NCBI GenBank assembly: GCA_017443345.1
Contig: JAFSNR010000203.1
Location: 1-38,185, forward strand
Reading direction: 5' to 3'
Length of the DNA stretch: 38,185 nt
Source: Prevotella sp.
GTDB taxonomy: Bacteria; Bacteroidota; Bacteroidia; Bacteroidales; Bacteroidaceae
In this document: positions 1-6,850 of the stretch, one piece after another
Position numbering within the stretch: the stretch's first letter is position 1
How the letters are laid out: every line of letters starts with the position of its first letter
The notes under the pieces: generated by a model
What the model saw: the letters and a program-made list of their open reading frames with translations, nothing else
What the model was told of the DNA's origin: nothing
Databases searched by the model: none
Program-made: the position numbers and the translations under genes

Positions 1-880
1 CGGCAGCGACGGTACCATTCTCGATACCCTCGGCGATGGTCACCGCATAGTCGATCTTCTTGAACGTAGCAGAGATGCTCACATTGCCAGCAGGCATCGT
101 GAACTTACCGTCGGTTACCGTGATGGCATTGCCGGCGGCATCCTTCACGGTGAGTGCATCGAGCACATAGCCAGTAGCGGGTGTGATGGTGAGTGTCACC
201 TCGTCACCGACTTGTGCCGTCGTCTTGTCAGCAGCGACGGTACCATTCTCGATACCCTCGGCGATGGTCACCGCATAGTCGATCTTCTTGAACGTAGCAG
301 AGATGCTCACATTGCCAGCAGGCATCGTGAACTTACCGTCGGTTACCATGATGGCAGTCTCACCGCTCTTCACGCTGAGCTCCACGAGCTCCCATCCGGT
401 TGTGGTTTCATACGAAACGCTGATCTCATCACCCATCTGGGCCGTGGTGACAGCCTCTCCGGCAGCATTCTTCACGCTGACGCTACCGCCCGTGATCTCA
501 GCCACAGTGATGGTATAGTCGGTTTTCTTGAACTTCACGCTGACCGATACCTTGTCGCTTGGCATAGTGAAGGTCCATGTGTTGGCAGCCGTACCGGCCT
601 TCACCTCGATCTGCTTCTCCACGGGGATATCGGTACGCGTCTGGGCATTCTCCCACGCCGTCGTGGAGGCGACCACTGGCGCACCGTCGACCTCATAGCC
701 CGTGGCGGGTGTGGCGGTGATGGTCACAGTCAGACCTGCGTCAGCCTCTGCGACCTCCTCACCACCGACGGTGACGGTGAACGAGCCGTTCTCCGTATCC
801 ACCTTCGTGATGGTATTCCCTGCCCACGCGCCGATGGCGACGATGAGCATAGCTGCTAAAGCAAATATCTTCTGTTTCAT
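1..880 (-). CDS. Secreted protein with InlB-type repeats (partial, runs off the window)
   Basis: This gene starts at the ATG at 878-880, seven bases after a good AAGGAGG ribosome site, and runs off the left edge, so about 293 codons are visible and the C-terminus is missing. Residues 1-20 form a signal peptide (MKQKIFALAAMLIVAIGAWA). The rest is a string of 70-80 residue beta-rich repeats with the recurring phrase FTMPxxNVSxSxxFKK and a Gly-Tyr 'ATGYxxD' segment, which is the pattern of divergent InlB B-repeat (Flg_new-like) domains. The last two visible repeats are nearly identical at DNA level with a 228-base period. It is the last visible gene of a tight four-gene operon, 18 bases after the preceding stop. 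A cell-surface or secreted adhesin-like role is inferred; no enzyme motif is visible. Confidence 0.75.
   Translation of the reverse strand, partial: MKQKIFALAAMLIVAIGAWAGNTITKVDTENGSFTVTVGGEEVAEADAGLTVTITATPATGYEVDGAPVVASTTAWENAQTRTDIPVEKQIEVKAGTAANTWTFTMPSDKVSVSVKFKKTDYTITVAEITGGSVSVKNAAGEAVTTAQMGDEISVSYETTTGWELVELSVKSGETAIMVTDGKFTMPAGNVSISATFKKIDYAVTIAEGIENGTVAADKTTAQVGDEVTLTITPATGYVLDALTVKDAAGNAITVTDGKFTMPAGNVSISATFKKIDYAVTIAEGIENGTVAA
3..347 (-). repeat. 228-bp tandem repeat inside the InlB-type gene
   Basis: Bases 3-119 are identical to bases 231-347, an offset of 228 bases (76 codons). The match continues beyond with a few changes. The unit corresponds to one InlB-type repeat, so this is a recent in-frame duplication that may continue past the window edge. 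Confidence 0.85.
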
Positions 881-898
881 ATCTTAGTCCTCCTTCTT

Positions 899-2002
899 TT
901 ATTTAATGATTACCTTTTGTCCGTTCTGGATGTAGACGCCCTTGCGACCGGCCTTCGTCTGACGACCCTGCAGGTCGAACCATTTTTCATCTTTCACTTC
1001 TTCACTTCTCATGTCGCGAATCGATGTCGTGCCATCGCCGAAGTCGAAGCCCAGCGAGCGCGTGCCGGCAGCCGTACTGAGCTGTATCCAGCAGCGGTGG
1101 GCGGGGATCATGCCGGCACCCTCCACGAGACGGAACGTCGGTGTGGCGTCGCCGTCGCGCAGCACGTAGCAGTTCGCCTGGGCGCTCATCTCCTTCGCGT
1201 CAGTCGTACCCTTGAACTCGCTGGCTGTCGTCACGGGACTGATGCCGCTCGGCAGGTCCATCACTACCGCCATCGCCTCGGCGTTGCTGTTGTAGGCGAT
1301 AAACGGTGTGCCTGCCGGCACGGCCATATCGGTGATCTCGCTCAGCGTCACGGCGGTCTCGCTCACGGCACTCACAGCGTAGAACTTCAGACCGGTCTGC
1401 TCCTCCAGTGGCTTCATGCCCTCGGCGTAGTAGTTCGTCGTGTAACCCTTAGCGAAGGTCACGCTGACTGGCTCGTAGAGTTCGAACTCGGCGCTCTTCG
1501 CCGTCCGGTTGCCGTATGTCTCGTTGTTGTCGGGAGCGTAGAGCTCAAAACAGTAGACCTGTCCGGGCTCGTAGTTCTTTGGCAGCTGGGTCTCGGCGTC
1601 GATATCGTCTGCGCCAAGTGCTACCCAGCCCTCATCGCCCTTCAGATAGAACTGTGGGGAGAGTCCGGCCGCGATCAGCTCCTGTGCGGTCAGCGTCTTC
1701 TGCTGAGAGGCATCGGTCAGGCTGAAGCTCAGTGCGACGGCGGGCACGTAGTTGTCGCCGCTCTTCGTCAGGCGCAGGCGACCGTTGGCCGTCAGCGTCT
1801 CCTCACCGATGATCACGTTAGCGGTCATGTTGCTGGCCAGGTTACGCACCAACTGGTACTCCAGCTTCACGTCGCTCTCGGGCATCGTGAACGAGGCCTC
1901 GGTCTTAGCGTCGTTGATGGTCACGTCTTGCGCCCATGCGCCCGTCGTCATTGTGAGGAGCGCGACGAGCGTCAATAGATATCTCGATATATTGTGTATC
2001 AT
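899..2002 (-). CDS. Secreted protein with C-terminal sorting-like tail
   Basis: The product has a signal peptide (MIHNISRYLLTLVALLTMTTGAWAQ minus the last residues after cleavage) and no recognised catalytic domain. Its N-terminal domain (phrase MPESDVKLEYQLVRNLASN) is paralogous to the middle of the next upstream gene. The C-terminus has the phrase WFDLQGRQTKAGRKGVYI followed by a lysine-rich strand, a tail common on Prevotella secreted proteins and resembling type IX secretion C-terminal signals; the same tail occurs on the M6 protease at 14277. I chose the ATG at 2002 because it puts the signal peptide at the N-terminus; an in-frame ATG at 2044 would add 14 residues, and that extension is partly conserved in the next gene. 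Function unknown. Confidence 0.7.
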   Translation of the reverse strand: MIHNISRYLLTLVALLTMTTGAWAQDVTINDAKTEASFTMPESDVKLEYQLVRNLASNMTANVIIGEETLTANGRLRLTKSGDNYVPAVALSFSLTDASQQKTLTAQELIAAGLSPQFYLKGDEGWVALGADDIDAETQLPKNYEPGQVYCFELYAPDNNETYGNRTAKSAEFELYEPVSVTFAKGYTTNYYAEGMKPLEEQTGLKFYAVSAVSETAVTLSEITDMAVPAGTPFIAYNSNAEAMAVVMDLPSGISPVTTASEFKGTTDAKEMSAQANCYVLRDGDATPTFRLVEGAGMIPAHRCWIQLSTAAGTRSLGFDFGDGTTSIRDMRSEEVKDEKWFDLQGRQTKAGRKGVYIQNGQKVIIK

Positions 2003-2008
2003 AATCTT
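1932..2008 (-). repeat. Duplicated signal-peptide cassette, copy 1
   Basis: These 77 bases match 3309-3385 with two mismatches and code for the start and signal peptide of two adjacent secreted proteins. Similarity continues more weakly upstream to about 2048 and 3424. The first gene of the operon shares only parts of it near 4911-4980. Confidence 0.85.
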
Positions 2009-2056
2009 ATTCTGTTTTATTGTTGTTTTATTCATAATCTTCACGCATGAGGGGGA

Positions 2057-3379
2057 TTATTGATTCATAGACAACTTAATTTCATATTGATTGGTCTGCC
2101 CAGAGCCGTCATGATCAAAATATACCCATAGAACAGCGGTATCGGATGTGACGCCAATCAGCGAATTGAAAGTGATCGTAACGTCACCAGGATTCACGAC
2201 ATATTTGCCATCCATGGAGTATTCGCTTAATTTAGCAGGATCGCTGCCCCATGATTGCAATTCTATACTAGTGATTTTCGCAGATTCGTCGTTCCAAGGA
2301 AAACTGATGGCGTCGCTCAACTTAATGGTGACAGGCAGGTCCGTAGATTCTAAGACCGTCTTGAGGTCGGTGCTCGCACCGTAGTTATTTCCGTTTGTGA
2401 ATTGGCTCTCCACCTTGTAGCTCACAGTGGCACCCTTCACCGTAGCCTTGCGGATGATGTAGTCGGCGTTGGTTACGTTGAGCTTCACGGTCTTGCCAGA
2501 TTCCACTTCAGAGATCTTTCCCTCTGCGTCGGGCGAAACGGCTTTATCGTTGGCCGTAACAGACACATTCTCGTCCTGGGCAGGACTGAGGTAGAGGTCG
2601 TAGACAGCGTATAGTTCGATGTCTGCGCTATAGATGGTGCCGTCGTAAGGTTTGTCCTCTTTGGCTGTTGCCTCGAGGCGCCAGAGACCAGGAGCCAGAT
2701 CGGTTTCAGTGTTCACAGCCACGTACCCGTCACCGTCCTTCTTCTTTAAGGTGTACACAAGCTCACCGTTAGTGAGGCTTACCGGATTCTGTGCATCGAG
2801 CTTGTCGATAGCGGCAAATTGCCAGTTGCCTTGTAACTGGTAGGAACTATTGCCAACCCTTGCGATGCAAGCGCGGGTGACGGGCTGCTGATCGATAAAC
2901 AGATTCAGATCCACGCCGACAGTCAGGTCGCGCACCAGCTCGTAGCTGACGGTCACGTCGCTGGCGGGCATCTCCATCGTGGCCTCGGTCTTAGTGTCGT
3001 TGAGAGTCACGGTGCCGGGCTCGATGACGGGAGCGGGAGCCGTCACGGTTATAGTGGCAGATGAGCCCATGTTATAAGTGACTGTAATCGTTGCTTCACC
3101 ACTGAAGGTGCCGGTAACTGTGAAGTTCTCATTACCATATTTCACGACTTTGCCATCGCCTCCAGATATGGCATTGATGTTAATATTAAATTTTATGTCT
3201 GTGACAACCGCTTTGAGAATGTCCGCCGTTGTTGACCAGGGCAGTGTGACATCCTCGTACGTCTTCACGGTCTGACCGGAAGTGAGCGTGATGGTCGCTG
3301 TCTCCTCGGCCCATGCGCCCGTCGTCATTGCGAGGAGCGCGACGAGCGTCAATAGATATCTCGATATGTTGTGTATCAT
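2057..3379 (-). CDS. Secreted beta-rich hypothetical protein
   Basis: Begins with a signal peptide almost identical in protein and DNA to that of the gene at 899-2002 (cleavage after GAWA). Residues from about 30 to 115 form an Ig/BACON-like beta segment, followed by a domain with the phrase MPASDVTVSYELVRDLT that is paralogous to the N-terminal part of the neighbour, and a C-terminal beta-rich domain with SDAISFPWNDESAKI-type strands. It lacks the DLQGR tail of its neighbour. ATG at 3379 is preferred; the longer start at 3418 would add 13 residues. It is separated from its operon neighbours by about 14 to 55 bases depending on the start used. Function unknown; a surface-exposed role is inferred from the signal peptide and repeats. 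Confidence 0.7.
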   Translation of the reverse strand: MIHNISRYLLTLVALLAMTTGAWAEETATITLTSGQTVKTYEDVTLPWSTTADILKAVVTDIKFNININAISGGDGKVVKYGNENFTVTGTFSGEATITVTYNMGSSATITVTAPAPVIEPGTVTLNDTKTEATMEMPASDVTVSYELVRDLTVGVDLNLFIDQQPVTRACIARVGNSSYQLQGNWQFAAIDKLDAQNPVSLTNGELVYTLKKKDGDGYVAVNTETDLAPGLWRLEATAKEDKPYDGTIYSADIELYAVYDLYLSPAQDENVSVTANDKAVSPDAEGKISEVESGKTVKLNVTNADYIIRKATVKGATVSYKVESQFTNGNNYGASTDLKTVLESTDLPVTIKLSDAISFPWNDESAKITSIELQSWGSDPAKLSEYSMDGKYVVNPGDVTITFNSLIGVTSDTAVLWVYFDHDGSGQTNQYEIKLSMNQ

Positions 3380-3385
3380 AATCTT
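3309..3385 (-). repeat. Duplicated signal-peptide cassette, copy 2
   Basis: Second copy of the cassette at 1932-2008, offset 1377 bases, 75 of 77 bases identical by eye. The mature proteins behind the two copies differ, so the signal-peptide region is more conserved than what it exports. Confidence 0.85.
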
Positions 3386-3432
3386 TTTCTGTTTAATTGT
3401 TACTTTTTCTGTTTTCATCTTCGCGAGAGGGG

Positions 3433-4980
3433 CTAATTGACGAATTTATAGGATTCATTCGCGTTGATTATTGCATCAGGAAGTACTGCTGTAGTATTCG
3501 AATCAACAAGTTGTCCATAGTCGGGATGATGAACTCTGTTGCCTTCTCTGATGAATAAGCCTGAGTCTTTGTTCTCATCGCGCTTGATGGCGTCGGCCCA
3601 GCTGTCTCCCTCGGCATAGTAAACGGTAACAGCACCGACGGTAATGCTCAGCAGCTTCACGGTGTTCTTCGCCGTGGCGGTGCGGAACTTGTAGCCGGTG
3701 GCGGCGGTGATGGCCACTCTCTGGCCCTTAGTTACTCCAGAGATCTTGCCCTCCTCGGGGGTGGCTGCAGTGCCGTCGATAGAGACGGTAGCCATGCCGG
3801 CCTCGATGGTAAAGGCGTTCTTGGCGGCGAGAGTTACGTCATAGGGCTTCGCGGTGAAGTTGGCGGTGACGGTCAGGTCGGCGTCGCCCATGGTGATTTC
3901 TCGCTCGGCGGTGGTGATGCTCGCATCATCAGCCCAGCTAGCGAACTCGTAGCCCTCCTCAGGTGTAGCCTTCAACTTCACCGTAGTGCCACTCTTCACA
4001 TAGATATTGCCAGTTTCGTCCTTCTCCACACCCGTTGGCAGACCACTGCCACGATAGAATGTAATCTTGCTGACCGTAGTGGTGCAGTTCTGGCACACGA
4101 GGCTCTTGGTGGCCTCGCCTTCCCACACGGCGCTCTTGCCACTGAAGGTCCAGCCGTCGGCGGGTGTGATGTGCGGATTATAATCACTGGCGTCACTGGT
4201 CATCGTCAGTTCGATGCGGGTGAATCCGTCGCCCGTGGTGCTGAAGGTGAGGGTATGGTGATCATATTCGTTATCAGCGGAATAGAGAGAAAGATTACCA
4301 TCACCCTGTTTTATCAACCAGCCTTCCGTCGTGGAGAGGGTGATATCACCCGAGGTCAAAGCATCATGTTGTCCTGTTGTCGACACATTTGTCCATGTCT
4401 CCGGAGTCCACTCCACAGGAGCCGCTGCAGCGTCAAGTTCCACCTTTCCACCGTCAGCGGGGCTGGCAGCGAGGGTCAGCATGGCGGGGTAGTACTCCAC
4501 CTGCAGCTCGACGTTGCCGGCGGGCATCGCGTCGAGCGTCCACACCTTGCGCGTGGCGTCGGGGGTCAGCGCCGTGCCGGCGGGGGCGGCACCCTCGATG
4601 GTGAACACAATCTGACTTAAATCATTAAAATAGCCCGAACATGAAACACTGGACGCATTGCCTGTCCATGTGGCTGTAGTTCCGTCGTATGTCCAGTTTG
4701 GATCTTCAATGAAATCATCGGCGGTGACAACAATCTTGGTGATGTTACCGGAGGAAGTTGTAAATGTTGGTTCCCAGATATAAAGTTTAGTATTTTGTAC
4801 AAACCATTTATCTGCTGATTCTACTGTTAAGGTGATCCCATCTTTCGAAAAGGGTGTGCCAGATGGATTTGCCAAATCACTCGCATTCCACGTGACTGTC
4901 GCGTCGGCCCATGCGCCCGCCGTCATAGCAAATAGCGCGACGAGCGTCAATGTTAGTTTTTTTAAGTTTAAATGTATCAT
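3433..4980 (-). CDS. Secreted repeat protein, first gene of the surface-protein operon
   Basis: A 515-residue product with a signal peptide (MIHLNLKKLTLTLVALFAMTAGAWA). Two paralogous beta-rich domains follow, each with the pattern 'TSSxxxxxxI..GxxxWxGxAxSxxC': one near residues 30-125 (NITKIVVTADDF) and one near 190-300 (FTRIELTMTSDASDY). An InlB-type segment lies near 320-420 (GYEFASWADDAS), then a C-terminal segment with the SWADAI phrase often seen in Prevotella surface proteins. No catalytic motif is seen. The first ATG of the frame is at 4980 and directly precedes the signal peptide. The AT-rich leader upstream lacks a clear TAnnTTTG box, so the promoter was not located. Confidence 0.75.
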   Translation of the reverse strand: MIHLNLKKLTLTLVALFAMTAGAWADATVTWNASDLANPSGTPFSKDGITLTVESADKWFVQNTKLYIWEPTFTTSSGNITKIVVTADDFIEDPNWTYDGTTATWTGNASSVSCSGYFNDLSQIVFTIEGAAPAGTALTPDATRKVWTLDAMPAGNVELQVEYYPAMLTLAASPADGGKVELDAAAAPVEWTPETWTNVSTTGQHDALTSGDITLSTTEGWLIKQGDGNLSLYSADNEYDHHTLTFSTTGDGFTRIELTMTSDASDYNPHITPADGWTFSGKSAVWEGEATKSLVCQNCTTTVSKITFYRGSGLPTGVEKDETGNIYVKSGTTVKLKATPEEGYEFASWADDASITTAEREITMGDADLTVTANFTAKPYDVTLAAKNAFTIEAGMATVSIDGTAATPEEGKISGVTKGQRVAITAATGYKFRTATAKNTVKLLSITVGAVTVYYAEGDSWADAIKRDENKDSGLFIREGNRVHHPDYGQLVDSNTTAVLPDAIINANESYKFVN

Positions 4981-5068
4981 AATCTTATATTTTTATTTTT
5001 TTCTTAATTCTTTTATTATTCCCTTTCGCCCTCCGACGATAACTGAGACAAGACGGATAAAACGAGAA

Positions 5069-5103
5069 CCGCCGGGACCATCCAGTTTCGGATGTCTCGG
5101 CGG
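5069..5103 (-). terminator. Hairpin downstream of the 5134-5822 gene pair
   Basis: CCGCCGGGACCATCC pairs with GGATGTCTCGGCGG around a six-base loop, with one bulge. On the minus strand it follows the stop at 5134 by about 30 bases and is trailed by a modest T-containing run; on the plus strand it is trailed by ATATTTTTT. It probably separates this transcript from the surface-protein operon. Confidence 0.55.
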
Positions 5104-5133
5104 ATATTTTTTCGGGGGGCTGTCGTTACTGCT

Positions 5134-5640
5134 CTATGGCTTAAACTCGTTGAACATCTCTATCTCGCTATCGAAGCGGGCGATGATTTCATCTAACCGT
5201 GGATTTGTGCGCTGGATGATAATTGCCACGTAATCTTTGGTGGGTTTACCATCGGAGCCTATGGCCTTTACATCAGTAGCCTTCAATAGGTAACGCTGCT
5301 GCTGTTCGTAACCATTGAACCAGCGCAGAAACAGTCTAGAACGTTGAGCTTGCTGGCCGTTATCATGACTGCACATGTAAAGTAGCACGTCAGGGTTCTG
5401 ATTGAAAAACTCCTCGATGATACAGACTACGGTCTGTGCAATTTTGATATCATTTGGCGACTTGGTGTGGCGCGGATTGGTCAAGTTGAACCAATAGCAA
5501 CGGTAGTATGGGTTATCGTCAAGATCGAAGTCCACGACATAACTGATGCCATTCTCTGTCTCAAAACGATATGCATCTTCCTCGTTCCACACCTTGTATG
5601 GGGCGTTGATGTTGATGCGTGTTAGGTTAAGGGGTTCCAT
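5134..5640 (-). CDS. DUF6169-like hypothetical protein
   Basis: A soluble protein of 168 residues without signal peptide or membrane segment. It has an aromatic-rich N-terminal half (DFDLDDNPYYRCYWFNL), a central helix with the phrase IIEEFFNQNPDVLLYMCSHD, and an RLFLRWFNGYEQ segment, followed by 'DYVAIIIQRTNP' and an acidic C-terminus. The layout resembles the uncharacterised Bacteroidota family I know as DUF6169; that match is from memory and moderate. It follows a 57-residue gene by eight bases, so the two are almost certainly co-transcribed and may act as a pair. Function unknown. Confidence 0.7.
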   Translation of the reverse strand: MEPLNLTRININAPYKVWNEEDAYRFETENGISYVVDFDLDDNPYYRCYWFNLTNPRHTKSPNDIKIAQTVVCIIEEFFNQNPDVLLYMCSHDNGQQAQRSRLFLRWFNGYEQQQRYLLKATDVKAIGSDGKPTKDYVAIIIQRTNPRLDEIIARFDSEIEMFNEFKP

Positions 5641-5648
5641 CGTACGTA

Positions 5649-5822
5649 CTATTTTATATCATAGTAGTGCGACTCATCAGCCTGTTTGCGAATGAGTGCC
5701 TCTTCATCAAACTTCTTCTGCATCTTTTCTTCCCATGCAGCCTTGCGGTCTTTTGCGCGCTGCCACCACGCCATGATTTCCTCGCGTGTACGGCCGTTGT
5801 TGATTGTTGTCGTTGCTTCCAT
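5649..5822 (-). CDS. 57-residue coiled-coil-like small protein
   Basis: A small charged protein (MEATTTINNGRTREEIMAWW at the start) with a predicted helical stretch rich in Lys, Glu and Trp (WQRAKDRKAAWEEKMQKKF). I chose the ATG at 5822 because the promoter -7 box and leader lie just upstream; an ATG at 5861 would place the start inside the promoter. It lies eight bases before the DUF6169-like gene. A small helical partner followed by a globular protein resembles a toxin-antitoxin layout, but no known TA family is recognisable. Confidence 0.6.
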   Translation of the reverse strand: MEATTTINNGRTREEIMAWWQRAKDRKAAWEEKMQKKFDEEALIRKQADESHYYDIK

Positions 5823-5850
5823 AATCTTCGTTGTTTTGTGATTACCGCTG

Positions 5851-5858
5851 CAAAGATA
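5851..5858 (-). promoter_or_regulatory. -7 box of the 5134-5822 gene pair
   Basis: On the minus strand this reads TATCTTTG followed by C, a perfect TAnnTTTG box, about 30 bases ahead of the ATG at 5822. No convincing TTTG -33 box is seen. Confidence 0.65.
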
Positions 5859-5930
5859 CAACTTTTTTTTTATCCGCGCACGATTATGCCCGAAAAATAT
5901 AATATCCGTTTGTCTCAGTAAGTCAAAGAA

Positions 5931-5956
5931 CGATCGAGGCAGAGCCTCAGAGATCG
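5931..5956 (-). terminator. Weak hairpin after the LRR remnant
   Basis: GAGGC-AGA-GCCTC flanked by CGATC and GATCG with a small bulge forms a hairpin about 25 bases past the stop at 5980. There is no strong T run, so termination is uncertain. Confidence 0.3.
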
Positions 5957-5979
5957 CTTGCGCTATACCTTATTATGGA

Positions 5980-6345
5980 TTAGCGCGCAGCCGTCACGCT
6001 CTTCACGTGGCGCGTGCCGCTGTAGGTGGCCTTCACCTCAGTGTTCTTCTTCACGCCCGTAGTCGTAGCCTCGGCGGGAGCGATGGTCCAGTTCGTGACA
6101 TCATCGGTGTTCTCGGCCAGCTTCACGGTGTAGGTGGCATTGGGATCCTCTAATTCTTCAATCATGCTTGCGTAGGCAGGCCATCCGGTCTTGTAAGTAT
6201 TGCCAGAGCCGTAGGGAACGTATATTTTCATTCCGCTGTTTGCGTTGAGGAAAGCATTCTCACCATAGGTTTCCAAGTTGGCGGCATTGATGGTGACTGT
6301 AGTCAAGGAGTTACAATATTGGAAGGCGAAGGATGTACACACCTT
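5980..6345 (-). pseudogene. 3' remnant of a BspA-type leucine-rich-repeat surface protein
   Basis: The readable part starts inside a BspA-like LRR_5 unit (FAFQYCNSLTTVTINAANL, then GENAFLNANSGMKIYVP), continues through the typical C-terminal cap of these proteins (YKTGWPAYASMIEEL) and ends in an InlB-like segment with VKKNTEVKATYSGTRHVKSV. The frame stays open upstream to an ATG at 6435, but those about 30 residues (MRFLPPFTAVLAVKL...) do not look like a protein N-terminus and have no signal peptide. The upstream LRR array and signal peptide expected for the family (usually several hundred residues) are missing. I read it as a truncated gene; a short expressed form cannot be excluded. Confidence 0.55.
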
Positions 6346-6436
6346 TCGGGGGGAGGCGGCTAAAAAGTATTGATTTGTATCAATTCTTGACAATTTCACC
6401 GCCAAAACGGCTGTAAAGGGAGGTAAAAAGCGCAAA

Positions 6437-6467
6437 GCGCCCCGACTTTGAGCAAAAGTCGGGGCGC
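6437..6467 (-). terminator. Intrinsic terminator of the envelope operon
   Basis: GCGCCCCGACTTT and its complement form a 13-base stem with a short loop, five bases after the stop codon of the lipoprotein gene at 6472. On the minus strand it is followed by TTTGCGCTTTTT. It marks the end of the operon that begins with the M28 peptidase. Confidence 0.85.
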
Positions 6468-6471
6468 CGTT

Positions 6472-6837
6472 TTACTTCTTCACGTCCTTGTAAAGCGCGT
6501 ACTTCGTCTTGCGCAGTTTCTTGATGATACCGCGCTCGTCGGTCTCGAACTCCTGCTCCGTGTAGATCACCTGATCATTGCGGAGGAAGGTGAAGGCGAT
6601 GCCGCCCTTAAAGACGGAAGAGTCCTGCTTGATGGACATGCCGATGAGCTCGAACTGAGGATAGGTGGCCGCCATCGCGTCGATGATCGACGTACGGACA
6701 TAATTGATACTGTCGGTAATCACCGTATCGGCTGCCACACTGTCGGCATGTGTCGAGGCAGCCTTCTGCTGACCTCCCTTGGAGGTGCAGGATGCCATGG
6801 CCAAAGTGACCATGAGAATCACAAATAATTTCTTCAT
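6472..6837 (-). CDS. Small lipoprotein, last gene of the TonB-receptor operon
   Basis: A 121-residue product with a lipoprotein signal peptide whose lipobox ends at Cys17 (LAMASC). The mature part alternates polar and hydrophobic residues (FELIGMSIKQDSSVFKGGIAF), as in small beta-rich or cystatin-like folds, and ends with a basic stretch. It starts 13 bases after the stop of the TonB-dependent receptor and is followed at once by a strong terminator. I do not recognise the family. A role beside the receptor at the outer membrane is inferred only from position. Confidence 0.75.
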   Translation of the reverse strand: MKKLFVILMVTLAMASCTSKGGQQKAASTHADSVAADTVITDSINYVRTSIIDAMAATYPQFELIGMSIKQDSSVFKGGIAFTFLRNDQVIYTEQEFETDERGIIKKLRKTKYALYKDVKK

Positions 6838-6850
6838 AACCTATTATATA

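Noticed and set aside
212-859. Long open frames on the plus strand opposite the surface genes (also 917-1978)
   Set aside because: They are antisense to genes with clear signal peptides and repeats, contain no recognisable domain, and arise from the GC-rich repeats.
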